From Spongospora subterranea f. sp. subterranea (lineage: Eukaryota; Endomyxa: Phytomyxea; Phytomyxea; Plasmodiophorida), in contig JAUGWO010000105.1 in NCBI GenBank assembly GCA_049724395.1, positions 1 to 64,000 on the forward strand: a stretch of DNA of 64,000 nt, given 5' to 3'. The translations under genes were made by a program, and so were the position numbers. The notes under the pieces are model-generated. The model saw only the letters and a list, made by a program, of their open reading frames with translations. It searched no databases and had not been told where the DNA came from. Below, piece after piece: positions 1-10,660 of the stretch. Numbering within the stretch: position 1 is the first letter of the stretch; the number at the start of each line of letters is the position of its first letter.

Positions 1-14
1 GCGTCCGCGCAAGT

Positions 15-200
15 ATGTCGGAAACAGTCCAACGACCACATTCTGAAATACAGACGGTATCGCATTCGGAATCTGATGCTAACTCTAGCGATGACATTGT
101 CAAAGAGGATCCTCCCTCGAACACTATATTACCTCTCGTGTTGACAATACGGATGAGGACACCTCGACAAGAACTCCTGTCATTACTCCATTGAGATACA
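15..200 (+). other. possible coding fragment at left edge
   Basis: A short open frame begins with ATG near position 15 and encodes a Ser/Asp/Glu-rich stretch (residues such as SHSESDANSSDD). A second frame picks up a similar acidic, Thr-rich run before stopping near 195. Such low-complexity acidic linkers occur in many proteins, including the region between integrase and reverse transcriptase of retroelements, so its identity is open. It ends just outside the left end of the Crypton and may be part of the sequence that element inserted into (inference). No domain is recognised. Confidence 0.2.
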
Positions 201-392
201 CTTGAGTGTACATTAATAATAATTTGTAGTTATCTACCCCTCTGTAGTATGGGACCAGGACCTGGGACCTACGCTGTTTTCGGTCCCAGGCCAAATAACT
301 GAAAGTTACGCAACAAATGGCATCTGTACATCTGGGTGTACATACTCGACGACAACGTGTTCAACCACAGTAAAAATGTTTTAACCAAACAC

Positions 393-491
393 TTGATCAT
401 CAACGATTTAATTGAAATTGTATCGTAACCAGACACCGTCTTTGATGATCAACATGATTGATCATCAAAGATTTACTTGAGAGTGTATCGA
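393..491 (+). repeat. imperfect direct repeat inside Crypton
   Basis: A stretch beginning TGATCATCAACGATTTA near 393 recurs as TGATCATCAAAGATTTA near 461, each followed by a related sequence ending in TGTATCG. The copies are about 32 bp long and about 68 bp apart. They lie between the recombinase stop codon and the left end of the element. An 80-codon frame (458-700, plus strand) starts in the second copy, but it has no recognisable domain. Confidence 0.6.
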
Positions 492-689
492 ATAAATCTG
501 AATCTGCTCCAGTACCGATGTTTAACTTCTGCAATTTGAGGCAACGTTTACGCGCAGCAGATTTATTCGATGAACAAACAATGGAACGTCGCATCAACAA
601 TCTTCGCGGTTTTCTGGGTAGTCTGAGTCTCTGCTCGAAGAAACCAACAGATGGAGAACGTAACAACTCCGTTTATTATTGCTTAAGGA

Positions 690-2730
690 CTATTGTTTAA
701 TGTGCTTGGATAGCCAGTCAAGCGATTTCCCATCGGTTTTTCGACTATCTTCCAGTATTTCAGCTGCGACAAGACAGTTTTCTGGCGTCACACCACAACC
801 AAAAGACCGCGCCTTATCAATGATTGCATCAATCACTGTTCTCCGGCGATTAAAGAACCTTCTCTCGCTACCGTGGCACCATTTTGATCCCCATCTCCTT
901 TCCAAATCCCTGACTGCTGGACCTCCACCTAGTCCCTCAGACCATTCTCTCCATAGGTCCACCACAGAATGGATTCCTCTGCTCATTTTGTACTGAACTG
1001 GGTTCGCGCCATCACATTCGCCTTGCATGACCGGATGACCGACATCACATGGCTCCGTTGGACGACTTTCATCCCGCGATTCTTGCCATTGAGCATTGAT
1101 TGTGACCGGCACCCTGCCAGAAAGTAAATCCCCTAAATTCTCTCGCAATGAAGATAGACTGCGTGATATCGGATCGATTGTCGCTGTGATTGTTGTCTTC
1201 AGATCTAGATGGACTGCATCAACCTTTTGAGACAGTGCTGGCATCACTTGTTGTAGCCGTTTTTCCGTCGGGTCACACGCTTTGCTGACTGCTGTGAGTA
1301 AATCGTGGGCGAAATTACGATAGATATGACAAGAGAATATATTAGCACTCCATAAAGGGTGCGCAGGAAACTTCGATCTCATAAATACCGAATCCTGCAA
1401 AATCACGGTTCTGAGTCTTTGAAGGAGTTGAAGGAATCCCTTTGCCGCAATGGTCTGACAATATTCCCCGGTAGCAATCCTGTTCAGACAATTCTCAACC
1501 ATAGGAAAGAGCATCAATTTCAGCGCTTGAGGAGGTTCAATTGCGGCACGCTGGAGATAAAAATTTCCTTGCGCCGGAGAAAATCCGGCCAGAGTTCTGA
1601 TGGCTTCTCGAGGCAGAGAAGTCAGGTAGCAATTTTCCATCGCCTGATTGTTCCACCTTCCGAGACGACGAATCTGATCTTCGGATGCACCACCTAATTC
1701 AGCCATCCTTGCTCCGGAACCTCGGGCAGCGTGAGTCTTGGCTTTGGCATTCAATCCAACAGACCGGAACGCAGAATCAATTGCGTCCTTATGAGTCTTG
1801 TAGTCGAGAGGAGTTCTAGGATTTTGGCCACTCTTGAGAAGCTTCAGATTGAACCAATCTTCGCTCGTAGTGAAAACGGGAAATGGCTCATTTTCGACGT
1901 GAAACCGCCAGAACAAATAAAACCCGAGAGCACCCCAAGGACAGATACGAACGTCTTTGTTGCGAACGAAAGCCCCAAAATCGTTGCGCCCGAATTGGTT
2001 TGTCTTCCCCTGGCGGAGAACTAACACCAATGCATAGCAAGTAGAGAACCCTTCCTTCTCTAACTGTACCGAATGCATATCCGCAAACTCCAAACTTCGA
2101 ACGGTTTCCCCTCGAAGAAGTGCATAGTGAGACATAAAAAAAGCACAGAGGTTCCGAAGATGTTGCCCGTGGTCTCTGGTTTTCACCCAGAAATGTGTTG
2201 CGATGTTGACAATCTGGTCGATAGTCGTATATCCATCAATCAGGGTTCCAATACCGCGATCGATAAAGTTAATGCGGCGATGCTGCTGCGTGCCGTAATC
2301 TGCATTCTTGAGCAACCGTTTAACATTCGAATCTCGCGGATTTGGATGCGAATTCATCTTCATTGATGTTTGTTGACGCCAGAGATCAACTATTGCAGCC
2401 GCGTATCCGCACACTGTGGACTTCCCGACCTTGCCAATCGATTCGCTCAAAGTTGCTTTTCTCTTCCTGGAATGTCGGTCAATGACCTGCTCATCTAAAA
2501 AAATGCAATTTGTCTCCGGTCACCGTGCTGCCATCGGAGAACCCTTTGTCAATGCACCATGCTTGAAATTCGGCATGACGACTTGCATACGCCTTGGTTG
2601 TATTCTTTGGGCGAATCTCCAGACTACGTTGATGCGTTCGAAGGATCGATTCGTGCATCTCGATATTGAGTACTGAGGTAGATGACGACGATGCGGGTAG
2701 TGCAATGATGGCATCGGATGGCATCGCCAT
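690..2730 (-). CDS. Crypton tyrosine recombinase with GCR1_C-like tail (one frame break)
   Basis: The main frame (690-2450, about 586 codons) reads as a Crypton recombinase. Catalytic-type motifs are visible in order: Arg in LLRGETVRSL, His-x-x-Arg in HAARGSGARM, Trp in RLGRWNN and the nucleophile candidate Tyr in ENCYLTSL. The region around ICPWGALGFYLFWRF resembles the Ndc10/CBF3-type fold of fungal Cryptons. The last 100 residues (VVDLWREWSEGLGGG..., basic FFNRRR) resemble the GCR1_C DNA-binding domain that fungal Cryptons carry. The N-terminal 80 residues, starting at ATG 2728-2730, lie in another frame. The two frames meet at a run of seven T on the coding strand near 2480-2487, so one base slipped, or a very short intron lies there. 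Otherwise the gene is open, which suggests recent activity. Confidence 0.8.
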
Positions 2731-3519
2731 GCAAAGATCCAACTGTCATGTCGGAATGAACAGATAAACTGTATGAAGACGACCAGATGTGAAGACGATT
2801 TATAGATACAGTGGCGATGGGCGGACAAGCTGACTGAGGACCTGCGTCCCAAATAACTACAGTTATTTGCCCTGATCCGACCAAATAACCGCAGTTATTT
2901 GGTCCTGGGACTGGGGACCCAGTGGGACCCACCAGGACCCACGCCCCTGATAATTTATTTTGTGAATAAACTCGATGACCAGTCAATATATTTTCGGCTG
3001 AATCTCCCAGTCAGAATGTGACCAGCTTATCTACGCAATTTTTGAAGTGACAAGTTAATGTGACCTGTCTTTTCTCGTCCCCCCTTTTTCAGTACTGTAC
3101 GACTGTACCTACCGGTACTGTAGAAAAAAATACTTGCGGTTGAAAAAACCTGCGCGGAAAATGTCACCCCTTTCCGCTCTCGTATTCCGAGCCGACTTGA
3201 TAAAAACACTTGTCTATTTTGCATATCCGGTTTTTCACAGCCCGCTGCTGTAGTAAAACCTGTAGTTTCGGCATAGTGATCACTCATCCATTAAAGCTGC
3301 TGGAATTACCCACAGCTCTGAGGTTTACCTGATTTCAGTCACGTCTTCCGCCTGTTCCGCATTTCGATCCCATCCTCGTCATTTTGGTCGCAAGTTCCTT
3401 CTTTCCTTCACGTCCCTTTCTATCTCTCTTTTCTTTTTCTCTCGCTTTTTTCCCATATCTATGTTTTCCGTTCTAGAGTGTTCCCTGGTATATTTTCCTA
3501 TCATCATAAAGTCCTCAAC

Positions 3520-3650
3520 TTCCAGTGACAACACTCGATAAGCAATAATTGACGCTATGAAACTAATGACTACGTCTCGGTTGATTGAACTCTCCCACTC
3601 ACAACCAATAAGTGTTGAAAACCTACCCAAGTTTTCAAAACACTTACCAA
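3520..3650 (-). repeat. dispersed repeat, copy 1
   Basis: Read on the minus strand this encodes a short frame with LIGCEWESSINRDVVISFI. A near copy on the plus strand at about 12960-13060 encodes LIGCEKESSLDRDVVVGFI. The nucleotide match is roughly 85% over about 90 bp by eye. The family is unknown; the conserved reading suggests a fragment of a once-coding repeat rather than chance similarity. Confidence 0.6.
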
Positions 3651-4011
3651 TGAGGATTTCTTCCGATATTTAAGAACACGGGACTCTGCCCCTCCTGTGA
3701 GATTCCGATATCCTCCTTGCAAGAGCGTTCAAATTTAACTCTTTCAAAAACTGTTTTACAGAAATGTCTCTTTGATCTACACAAGATTGACGATTAGAAG
3801 CGTCATATCTGTGTCTCCGCGGAAGCGCTTTGGACCGTGCTGTTCAAATAGAAGTCTCCACCTCTACTGAAATGCTGGATGTTATATCGGGGTGGTATGC
3901 TCAGTCTTGAACAGTCTTGCCACCTTGCAAGACTGCTTAAGACTTAAGCACTCGTCCAGGTCCTGGTGACCTTCTATCAAATTACATTCTACGCTACAAC
4001 CAGTTTTAGTC

Positions 4012-4195
4012 AGAATAAAAACGTCTTGAAGGACACTGGCTTCAACGGCGTCCCTTTTGACGACCAGACAGTTGCTCTTCAAATGAAGCCATGTGCTGTC
4101 GTCTGTTTGTGAAAACTTTGGTGGTTAAACCCAAACTATTTGCTGAAGTCGTCAAAAGGGACGCCTAACCAGTGTCCTTCAAGACGTTAGTCTGA
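4012..4195. repeat. imperfect fold-back (inverted repeat)
   Basis: The left arm (about 4015-4065) and right arm (about 4147-4195) are inverted copies of each other. The shared core includes CAAAAGGGACGCC and GTGTCCTTCAAGACGTT in the right arm. The arms differ at several positions and the loop is about 85 bp. Confidence 0.7.
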
Positions 4196-4343
4196 CCAAA
4201 GCTTCTTTGAATATCTTAAAAATTATTCAAGGAGCTAGAGTGAAATATCGGTTCCGTAGTGTCCCCATTCTCGTTCCACTCCAGAGTTTCGACAACATTC
4301 GTCCACCGTTGCTCCTCGTGAAAACGTTCCTCCTCCCCGCCAT

Positions 4344-4688
4344 GTGCGACGAGTTCGTTTCTCGTCCCCTGTGAGACAAATCTCCGCTGATTCTTCCTCA
4401 ATCTATTCGTCAGACCATTCGTCTTTCCGCAAGAGTGTTCGACGTGTGAGTTTGCCCGAAGAGTGTCAACCCTCGAAGGAACCTTCTTCGGAGCGTGTCG
4501 TTTCTGCTTTTCTTTCCTCTGGGGACAAGAGTTTATCGGTTTCAGTCTCTATTGATGATGGAGCCGACGTTTCAATTATGGCTCCCAGAAGTATTGTCAC
4601 CATTTGTGCGTCACTGTGTGCGGAGTCCTTGACAGAGATTTTCGCCTTCGCAGTTTCGTTCGTGAGTCGTTTTCGCATTTGCCATTGA
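4344..4688 (+). mobile_element. fossil fragment, retroelement aspartic-protease-like
   Basis: A 114-codon frame contains SVSIDDGADVSIMAPR, which resembles the D-[ST/D]-G-A-D-x-S-I active-site segment of retroelement aspartic proteases. It follows a Ser/Arg-rich stretch. It is a broken, isolated remnant; no flanking repeats or polymerase are attached. It is probably Ty3-like by motif style, but that assignment is weak. Confidence 0.4.
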
Positions 4689-4751
4689 GGTCGTTTGCGA
4701 GTCCATGAATCGGGGTGTGTCCAATGGGTTTTTTTTTTTCTGGTTTGCACG

Positions 4752-6324
4752 ATGTCGTCGTTGGGATTAGGAGCTAGCTCGGCCCAGTCCAGAATCATCG
4801 ATTTCAGACAATCTTCCTTCTCCACCGTAGAACAATATGATGACTCGTGGACGTATCAAGTCGAGACACCCGTTCCGCCAACCTCTTCTAGGAAAAGGAA
4901 GCGGAAGTCATCAGACCCCACTGCAGTTGATGAACATCAATTCGCATTCCACCAAAGGTCTTAATATTTGGGTTCCCAAGCTTCCAACTCCTGGTGAACG
5001 CGCTTTCCTTCGCTCAAAGTGTTCCGAAGACTTTTGTCATCGTTTGACAGTTTTTGGCACTTGCGCAACGCAAAGTTCGGTTCCGTCTGAACATTTGACT
5101 GAAATCAAGAACGCAGTGGCCAATGATATCAAAGATTGTCTCAGCAGTTATAAAAATCATGATGTGAATTGGGACCTACCCAAATTACAAGACACTATAT
5201 CTTTCATCCTCAACAATAACGATCACAGTTTGGCACCATGTTTTCAAAAAGCTACTGTGCTAAGCCCCATGCCATTTTCACGTGTCTATCCCGATGTAAT
5301 ATTTTCGCGACAGGTTGGCCTCACCTTGGCCGTCATGTCAGCGGCATTGCGTATTGATATTTTCTCTAAATCTTCTGTGCAACATCCTGTATTGGACATG
5401 CTCTGGAATGCATCTTTAAAATTGCTTGAATTATTTGGGGCCAGAGAAGAGAAATTCATGGAGATCTTACGATGTCATGTGCAAGCACATATAGATAGAG
5501 ACTGTCATTATTGGTCCAGAATCGGCATCTCTCGCGGTCTGGCTCGTCATCTGCATGGCGCGTTGAAGTGTCTTGCTGGTAGGATAAAAGAGGCTTCAGA
5601 TTCACAAACTTCAGTTTACCAATCTCCAACTGCCAAGTTGGTTTTTCGTAATGTGAAAGAGGGTTCGCTGGCTCTATCGGATGCATTGGACAATCTTGAA
5701 CATATGACTAACAGATTCAACACTGAGGTGCTTCCAAATTTTGACCTGGACGCAGTCAAGAATGATGTCCTCGATGCGTTGACTGATTACTTTTTTTCTC
5801 CCTCACCAAGTATTACTCAAGTTTTAAAATCAATTGTCTTTCAACCATCCGATGAAACATTGCTTGCAAATTACAAAACTGCTGATCAGCAATGCGATCT
5901 TGTCGATCTGCTGCCTGTAAATCGCGAAGTTGAAATATCGGTGCCGGTAGCTCTTGTATTGGACAGGATGACTGTTGTTTTTAAAAATGCATTTTGTTGG
6001 TGTTGGCATCGTCCTGTATTGAGCCTTTTCTGGAACGCATCACTTAAATTGCTTGAATTATATGGAGCCAGAGAAGACTACATCATGAGCTATTTAGCAC
6101 GTCAAATTCAGAAGAACCTGGAAGACAGAACCCCAGCTGGTCAATCAATGGAAGATCATCACATCATTGGCCAGTACCTCAGCCAAAATTTGGTGCAGAC
6201 TGTGCAAGACATTGTGAACAAGTTAACAACCTGTATGGATAGTGCAGATGTGGATTCGATTCAGACAGTTCCTGATAACAGATATGATCAAAATTTGCAC
6301 AAGCAAGAAAGAAAAGAAGATTAA
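4752..6324 (+). CDS. orphan protein with internal duplication
   Basis: I do not recognise this protein. The main frame runs to a stop at 6322-6324 and is followed by an AATAAA signal near 6376. It contains two copies of one module: HPVLDMLWNASLKLLELFGARE (first) and RPVLSLFWNASLKLLELYGARE (second), about 205 residues apart, each followed by a helix with regularly spaced Glu/Arg. The rest is predicted-helical with no signal peptide or membrane segment. For the N-terminus, ATG 4837 opens the main frame. An overlapping frame from ATG 4752 (MSSLGLGASS..., with a nuclear-signal-like SRKRKRKSS) reads more like real protein, and it would join by a one-base shift near 4960. A host gene is favoured, but a transposon gene cannot be excluded in this neighbourhood. 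Confidence 0.6.
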
Positions 6325-6732
6325 TGCCATGAAATTATTTTGCCATGATGATTGGTTTTACGCATTCTTATTGTCGAATAAACACAACTGATTAATGAAT
6401 TGAGTTTGTATGTTTTTTTGTGCATGCGTTCAACACTTTTGTGTTAGGTCTGTAGTACCCACATCTACGCTAGGGCCATCCGACGATCGCTCGTCATCTG
6501 AGCAAACTCATAGGTTCGCGATAAGGACCTCCGCTACATGTTGCTCAGCAGTCAGCACCGACTCAATGGTAGTTTGACGTTGGTATCACCCGACTCACGA
6601 AAACCCCCAAACCCAATGGGCACAGGGGAAATTCCTTTACGGGACACCATTGAGCTACCTAATGATGTCGCTTCACCACAAAACCAGCTGATGTTGTATG
6701 TATCGAGATTGTCTCCTCGTCCCGGCATTTAG
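6325..6732. other. intergenic
   Basis: It holds the 3' region of the upstream orphan gene, with an AATAAA polyadenylation-like signal near 6376. No further gene or repeat is seen. Confidence 0.4.
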
Positions 6733-7107
6733 TTAAAGTATCAAACTATGAAATTGGAATTGACTTACCCATGATGATGAGTCTGTCATTATGTGAATCG
6801 TTCTGTTTTTAAAGTTCTTATCCATGTCCAGTTCTAGACCAGCGTGTAATGCGATGATCTCGGCTTCGTAACTCGAGGTAATTTTGTGCCCTAGTTCGAT
6901 TTGCGACTTTTCATCAGTGTGGTTTGCGTCTTCACCTTTGGTGTTTTTGTATCGATGGGCAGCAGCGCCCCCATCAGCCCAAAATTCTACTTCCGGGTCA
7001 TGTATGGTTTTGTACCCTGATGGGACTCTCTCTCTGAGAGCTTTCCAGACGTCGCCAAGTGGAGACCAGCCATCGGTGTATAGCGCTCTAATCGGACCCG
7101 GATACAA
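6733..7107 (-). mobile_element. LINE-type RNase H remnant
   Basis: A 124-codon minus-strand frame shows the three acidic landmarks of an RNase H fold in order: Asp in EFWADGGAAA, Glu in SSYEAEIIALHAGLEL and Asp in IHIMTDSSSW. This spacing is usual for the RNase H domain carried by several LINE clades. No reverse transcriptase is attached, so this is a truncated remnant. The clade is not assignable. Confidence 0.55.
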
Positions 7108-7512
7108 TCCGGTGTCCGGTATCCGAGAAGTGCGCCGGACCGGATCTCGGACTTGATCCTGTACTGTATCCTGTATCCCGATCCGAGTATCCGACGGTCA
7201 TATATATATACACCTGTAATGTCCTTGCCTGTCATTAGGATGCCCTAGGCATGGCGAAGAACAAAAAATGGTGAGTCATTTTTTGCCTAAGGGTCTTGCT
7301 TATTCTGCATTTTGAATGATATCATCGTTTTGTGTTGATTGAATGATTGTTTCCCTACTGTTAAATAGCAGTTCCCTACAGTCGTGGTTGGCTGCTGAGT
7401 GAGTTATGTTTGCTGTGTACTTCAATGGTTCTGTCTTGATTTTGTGTGGCGTTTTGCTGTTTAGTGGCATGATTTGTAGTGGAAGATGTACTGGTCACAT
7501 TGTTTTTCTGTC
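7108..7512. other. intergenic with short TA microsatellite
   Basis: It contains several pseudo-symmetric runs rich in CCGGATAC/GTATCCG words (7095-7200) and a short (TA)n run near 7200. No gene is seen. Confidence 0.4.
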
Positions 7513-7576
7513 ATCAGGTTATTGATGTCTAAGCTTCGGGAGTCTACTCCCGAAGCTTAGACATCAATAACCTGAT
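7513..7576. repeat. perfect 31-bp hairpin
   Basis: Two 31-base arms (7513-7543 and 7546-7576) are exact reverse complements, separated by the dinucleotide CT. The hairpin contains the core AAGCTTCGGGAGT. It lies at the 3' margin of the minus-strand copia remnant. Confidence 0.95.
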
Positions 7577-8911
7577 AGCCTTATGGGAAATAGAGTCACA
7601 TCGCGGTTGAGATTGCTGTGTTCCATTAAGATCGATGATCTTCCTTGCTTTTGGTGCAGTAAAAGTGTATCGTCGTTTTCCATCCTGTGATATCCCTGAG
7701 AGTGTTTGGAAAGGAGTTATCAATCCACTTTCGGATATTTGTCCCAAACGGCTTTTCTGAATTGCTTATTATGATGATATTGATTTTGAACATGCATGCC
7801 GCTATCGTAAGCTAGAATAGTCCAGCCCATTGACAATGTTTTTGCATTATATCGAGGTAATCATCCAGTGTAGTACCATCGTAAGTTGTCAATGATTCTG
7901 CATAGTTCAATACGCCCTTTCTGTGGGTTTCTGGCGTACTGACAGGTATTCTTTCTCAGTTGTTGCACGGATGTGGTGGGAATGGCCCCGAAGTTCGGTT
8001 CGCATCCAGCGCACAGTTCCTATCCTGATTACGTCTTTAATATGTATATCTTGTTGCCTATGTCAATGAAACAAGTGTGGTGGAGTCCGTTCCTATTTTT
8101 CTCTCCATATAGATTCTTCTTTGAGCACTTGATGCTGAAATGCCATCTCGATGTCCATTTGGAAGAGTTTTAGATTTTTGGCGGCAGCAATTGAAATGAC
8201 AGCTTTAACTGCCGTTCTCGACGCCACTGGGCTGAAGGTCTCGAAATAGTCGCAGCCGTAAACTTGTGTGAACCTCGGGCTACGAACCTGGCTTTGTATT
8301 TGACCACCTTATTGTTCTCATCCCGTTTGCGTTGGAAAACCCAGCGACTATCCATCACCCTCGTATTGGTAGGTCTCTGAACGACCAATCACATGTTATT
8401 CTTCTGTAGGGCTTGATATTCTTTATCCATGGCCTCCCGCCAGAACTTGGCCTCATCTGATTTGAGAGCCTCGACGCGGTTGCCAGGCTCGTCATCTGTA
8501 CACGCCAATCAGAATATGGTTTGTTCATCGATATATCGGGCTGGCTCTGATCGAACTCCTCTTGATGACCAGAGGAGGGTCTACAGGTTTTGACTTGTCT
8601 TCAGGTTCCGTATTAGCAGCTGGCTGTCGGCCTTGTTGTCGCAATTTGTTGACTTTCTTCGTCTTCATCTACGCGTCGTCGCATCGGCTCCTCCTCAAAC
8701 TTGGCGTCATGGCTAATCATCACCTTGTGAGAAGACTCGTCCATTATTCTGTAGTCTTTCTTTTCAGTTGAGTATCCGATAAATACTCCGACCTTAGCGT
8801 GCTGATCCAGTTTACCGGCACCATCGATCTTGTACCAGGCCTTGCAGCCAAAAACGCGAAGATGATCAATACTGGGCTTATGCTTATACCATAATCCATA
8901 CGAGGTCTCTG

Positions 8912-9003
8912 CCATCACCAGAGCAGATGAAATACCATCACCAGAGCAGATGAAATACCATCACCAGAGCAGATGAAATACCATCACCAGAGCAGATGAA
9001 ATA
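8912..9003. repeat. 23-bp tandem repeat, 4 copies
   Basis: Four exact copies of a 23-bp unit beginning CCATCACCAGAGCAG start at 8912, 8935, 8958 and 8981. They lie inside the first copia fossil. The exact identity of the copies implies expansion after the element decayed. Confidence 0.95.
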
Positions 9004-10024
9004 CAGCGGTTGCGAATGTGTACCGCTGTCTGGACAGCTTCCGCCCATTAAGTCTTTGACAAATCGGCAGTCAATTTCATTGTTCGAGTCATGTCCATAA
9101 TGATACGGTTCAGCCTTTCCTAGACTCCATTTTGCTGAGGTCGCCTATGTAGACACAGTCAGCTCTCGCTTGACGCCATTCTTTTGAAGAAAACTGTTAG
9201 AAGCAGATGACGTATATTCTCCTCATTACCGGAACGAAGGCGCCGTCTTTCATGCAAGATCTCCGCTCTCCTCTTGTAATTCTTGAACGTGTCTAGAACT
9301 CCGCTCTTACGAGTTAAGATGTAAGCCGATGATAATCCTGAGTAATCATCAATGAAAAACATAACATAAATCTCTCCACCAAACGATTCTTTATCCATCG
9401 AGCCAACACGACGTCTGAGTGAACCAAATCGTTGACTTGATCGGCTTGTCTTGAGCTCTCTGGCAGAGAAAGATTTTTGAGTTAGTTTTGCCTCGATGCA
9501 GGCTGGGCAGATATCGGGCCTGATTCCGCAAAGCTTTACTCCTCTTATCGCTCTGGGGCTGACCATAATTTCAAGAGCCATGTAGTTTAAATGCCCGAAT
9601 CGTTTATGCAACAGACTCGGTCAACGGGGCGGCTGAGCTCTGTCGGTTCACCAACTGCCAATGCAAACATCTTCTCGTGTCGGTCACCCAGCTGAATCGC
9701 CTTCCCATTTGATGTGGCGTAACAGACGTCGCCGCAGAATGACATCTGGGCGCCTTTTGCCGTTGTCACGCTTGCCGACCACAAGTTTAGCTTTTGATAA
9801 AAATTGTACAACACGTCCTTTAACGTCACTTCAAATCTCGACCGACTCTCATGTCGCCTTCCCAACTTCATAAATGGTACGGCCGTCAGCAGTCACTATT
9901 TTGATTGGATCCTGTAGGTCGGTAAAATTGCTGAGATGGTTCTTGTTTCCGGATATGGCGAGATGCACCGGAATCGACATAGCAGGATTCGGCTGCAGCA
10001 TACAACTCCTCCTGAGCGTTAGCG

Positions 10025-10071
10025 GCGAAGGCGAGTTCCGGCGAAGGCGAGTTCCGGCGAAGGCGAATTCG
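10025..10071. repeat. 16-bp tandem repeat, about 3 copies
   Basis: The unit GCGAAGGCGAGTTCCG occurs at 10025, 10041 and, with one change and one base short, at 10057. It lies within the first copia fossil. Confidence 0.9.
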
Positions 10072-10660
10072 TCACTTGAAGCTGGCTCCTCCTTTTTCTT
10101 GGACCTATATTCCTTGGTGAAATGTCCCTGTTTACCACTGTTGTAGCAAAGTCAACTGGCCTTCCGCTTTGTTTTTCCTCCGTCTCCAACGAAGAGGAGT
10201 TGGTCGTGATCCTTGCAACCCTTTTCTTGTCTTACAGCGCCACGATGTTGGCTTCCTATGCCCGTAGTCGATCACATACGTCACTCATCGACAGCTCAGA
10301 CTTGTCCATGATCACCCTCAGCTAGGATTCATAAACAATCCGTTCTGATGTTCTGAATAAGGGTCTGTACAATTTTAGGAACCGAGACTTGACTTATGGA
10401 CGTCTGCTTCAGCTCAATCACGATTTTGCTAAACTTGTCTAGAAATGTGTTCAGACCGCCACCCTTGAACAACATCAGGCTCCACAGGGTCGATCGCAGC
10501 GTGTTGATTCTTGTCCAAGACTGATTCTCGTAACGCGATACCACCGATTTCCACAAATCCCCCGTCATATTGCTGACAAATGTCGGCAGCAAGATGGCTG
10601 AAATAGAACACAGCAAGAACTTTGTTAAAAAACTATCCTTGGCGGGATGAATCAAAAAGG

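Larger units (their letters stand above)
249..2945 (-). mobile_element. Crypton DNA transposon (tyrosine recombinase)
   Basis: This is a complete-looking element carrying one tyrosine-recombinase gene on the minus strand. Its two ends share an inverted motif: near 281-300 on the left (GGTCCCAGGCCAAATAACT) and 2881-2910 on the right (reverse complement with one extra base). Just inside the right end are two small perfect palindromes, at 2850-2869 and 2881-2902, each with arms CAAATAAC/GTTATTTG around a 4-bp spacer. The arms of a tyrosine-recombinase site are typically arranged this way, so they may be recombination sites (inference). Cryptons usually lack terminal inverted repeats, so this end structure is noteworthy. 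Exact boundaries are estimated. Confidence 0.75.
2946..4340. other. gene-poor stretch with repeat debris
   Basis: No convincing gene is seen. The stretch holds one copy of a dispersed sequence (3520-3650, minus orientation) that recurs near 12.96-13.06 kb, and an imperfect fold-back at about 4012-4195. The rest is AT-rich sequence with short pyrimidine runs. Confidence 0.5.
7577..10660 (-). mobile_element. Ty1/copia fossil, copy 1
   Basis: This is a degraded copia-type element on the minus strand. Its parts lie in the expected order from right to left. A Gag-like stretch lies at about 10.33-10.66 kb. A zinc-knuckle/pre-integrase and integrase region lies at about 9.87-9.16 kb (MHKRFGHLNYMAL; FFIDDYSGL). 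The integrase C-terminal part lies at about 8.92-8.61 kb (FGCKAWYKIDG). The start of reverse transcriptase lies at about 8.39-8.0 kb (VKYKARFVARG). It is broken many times (well over five) and has no recognisable paired LTRs, so it is old. A 23-bp tandem repeat has expanded inside it. Confidence 0.85.

Noticed and set aside
458-700. Possible second Crypton gene on the plus strand
   Set aside because: It has 80 codons without a domain, begins in a direct repeat and overlaps the recombinase 3' end. It is kept only as a note.
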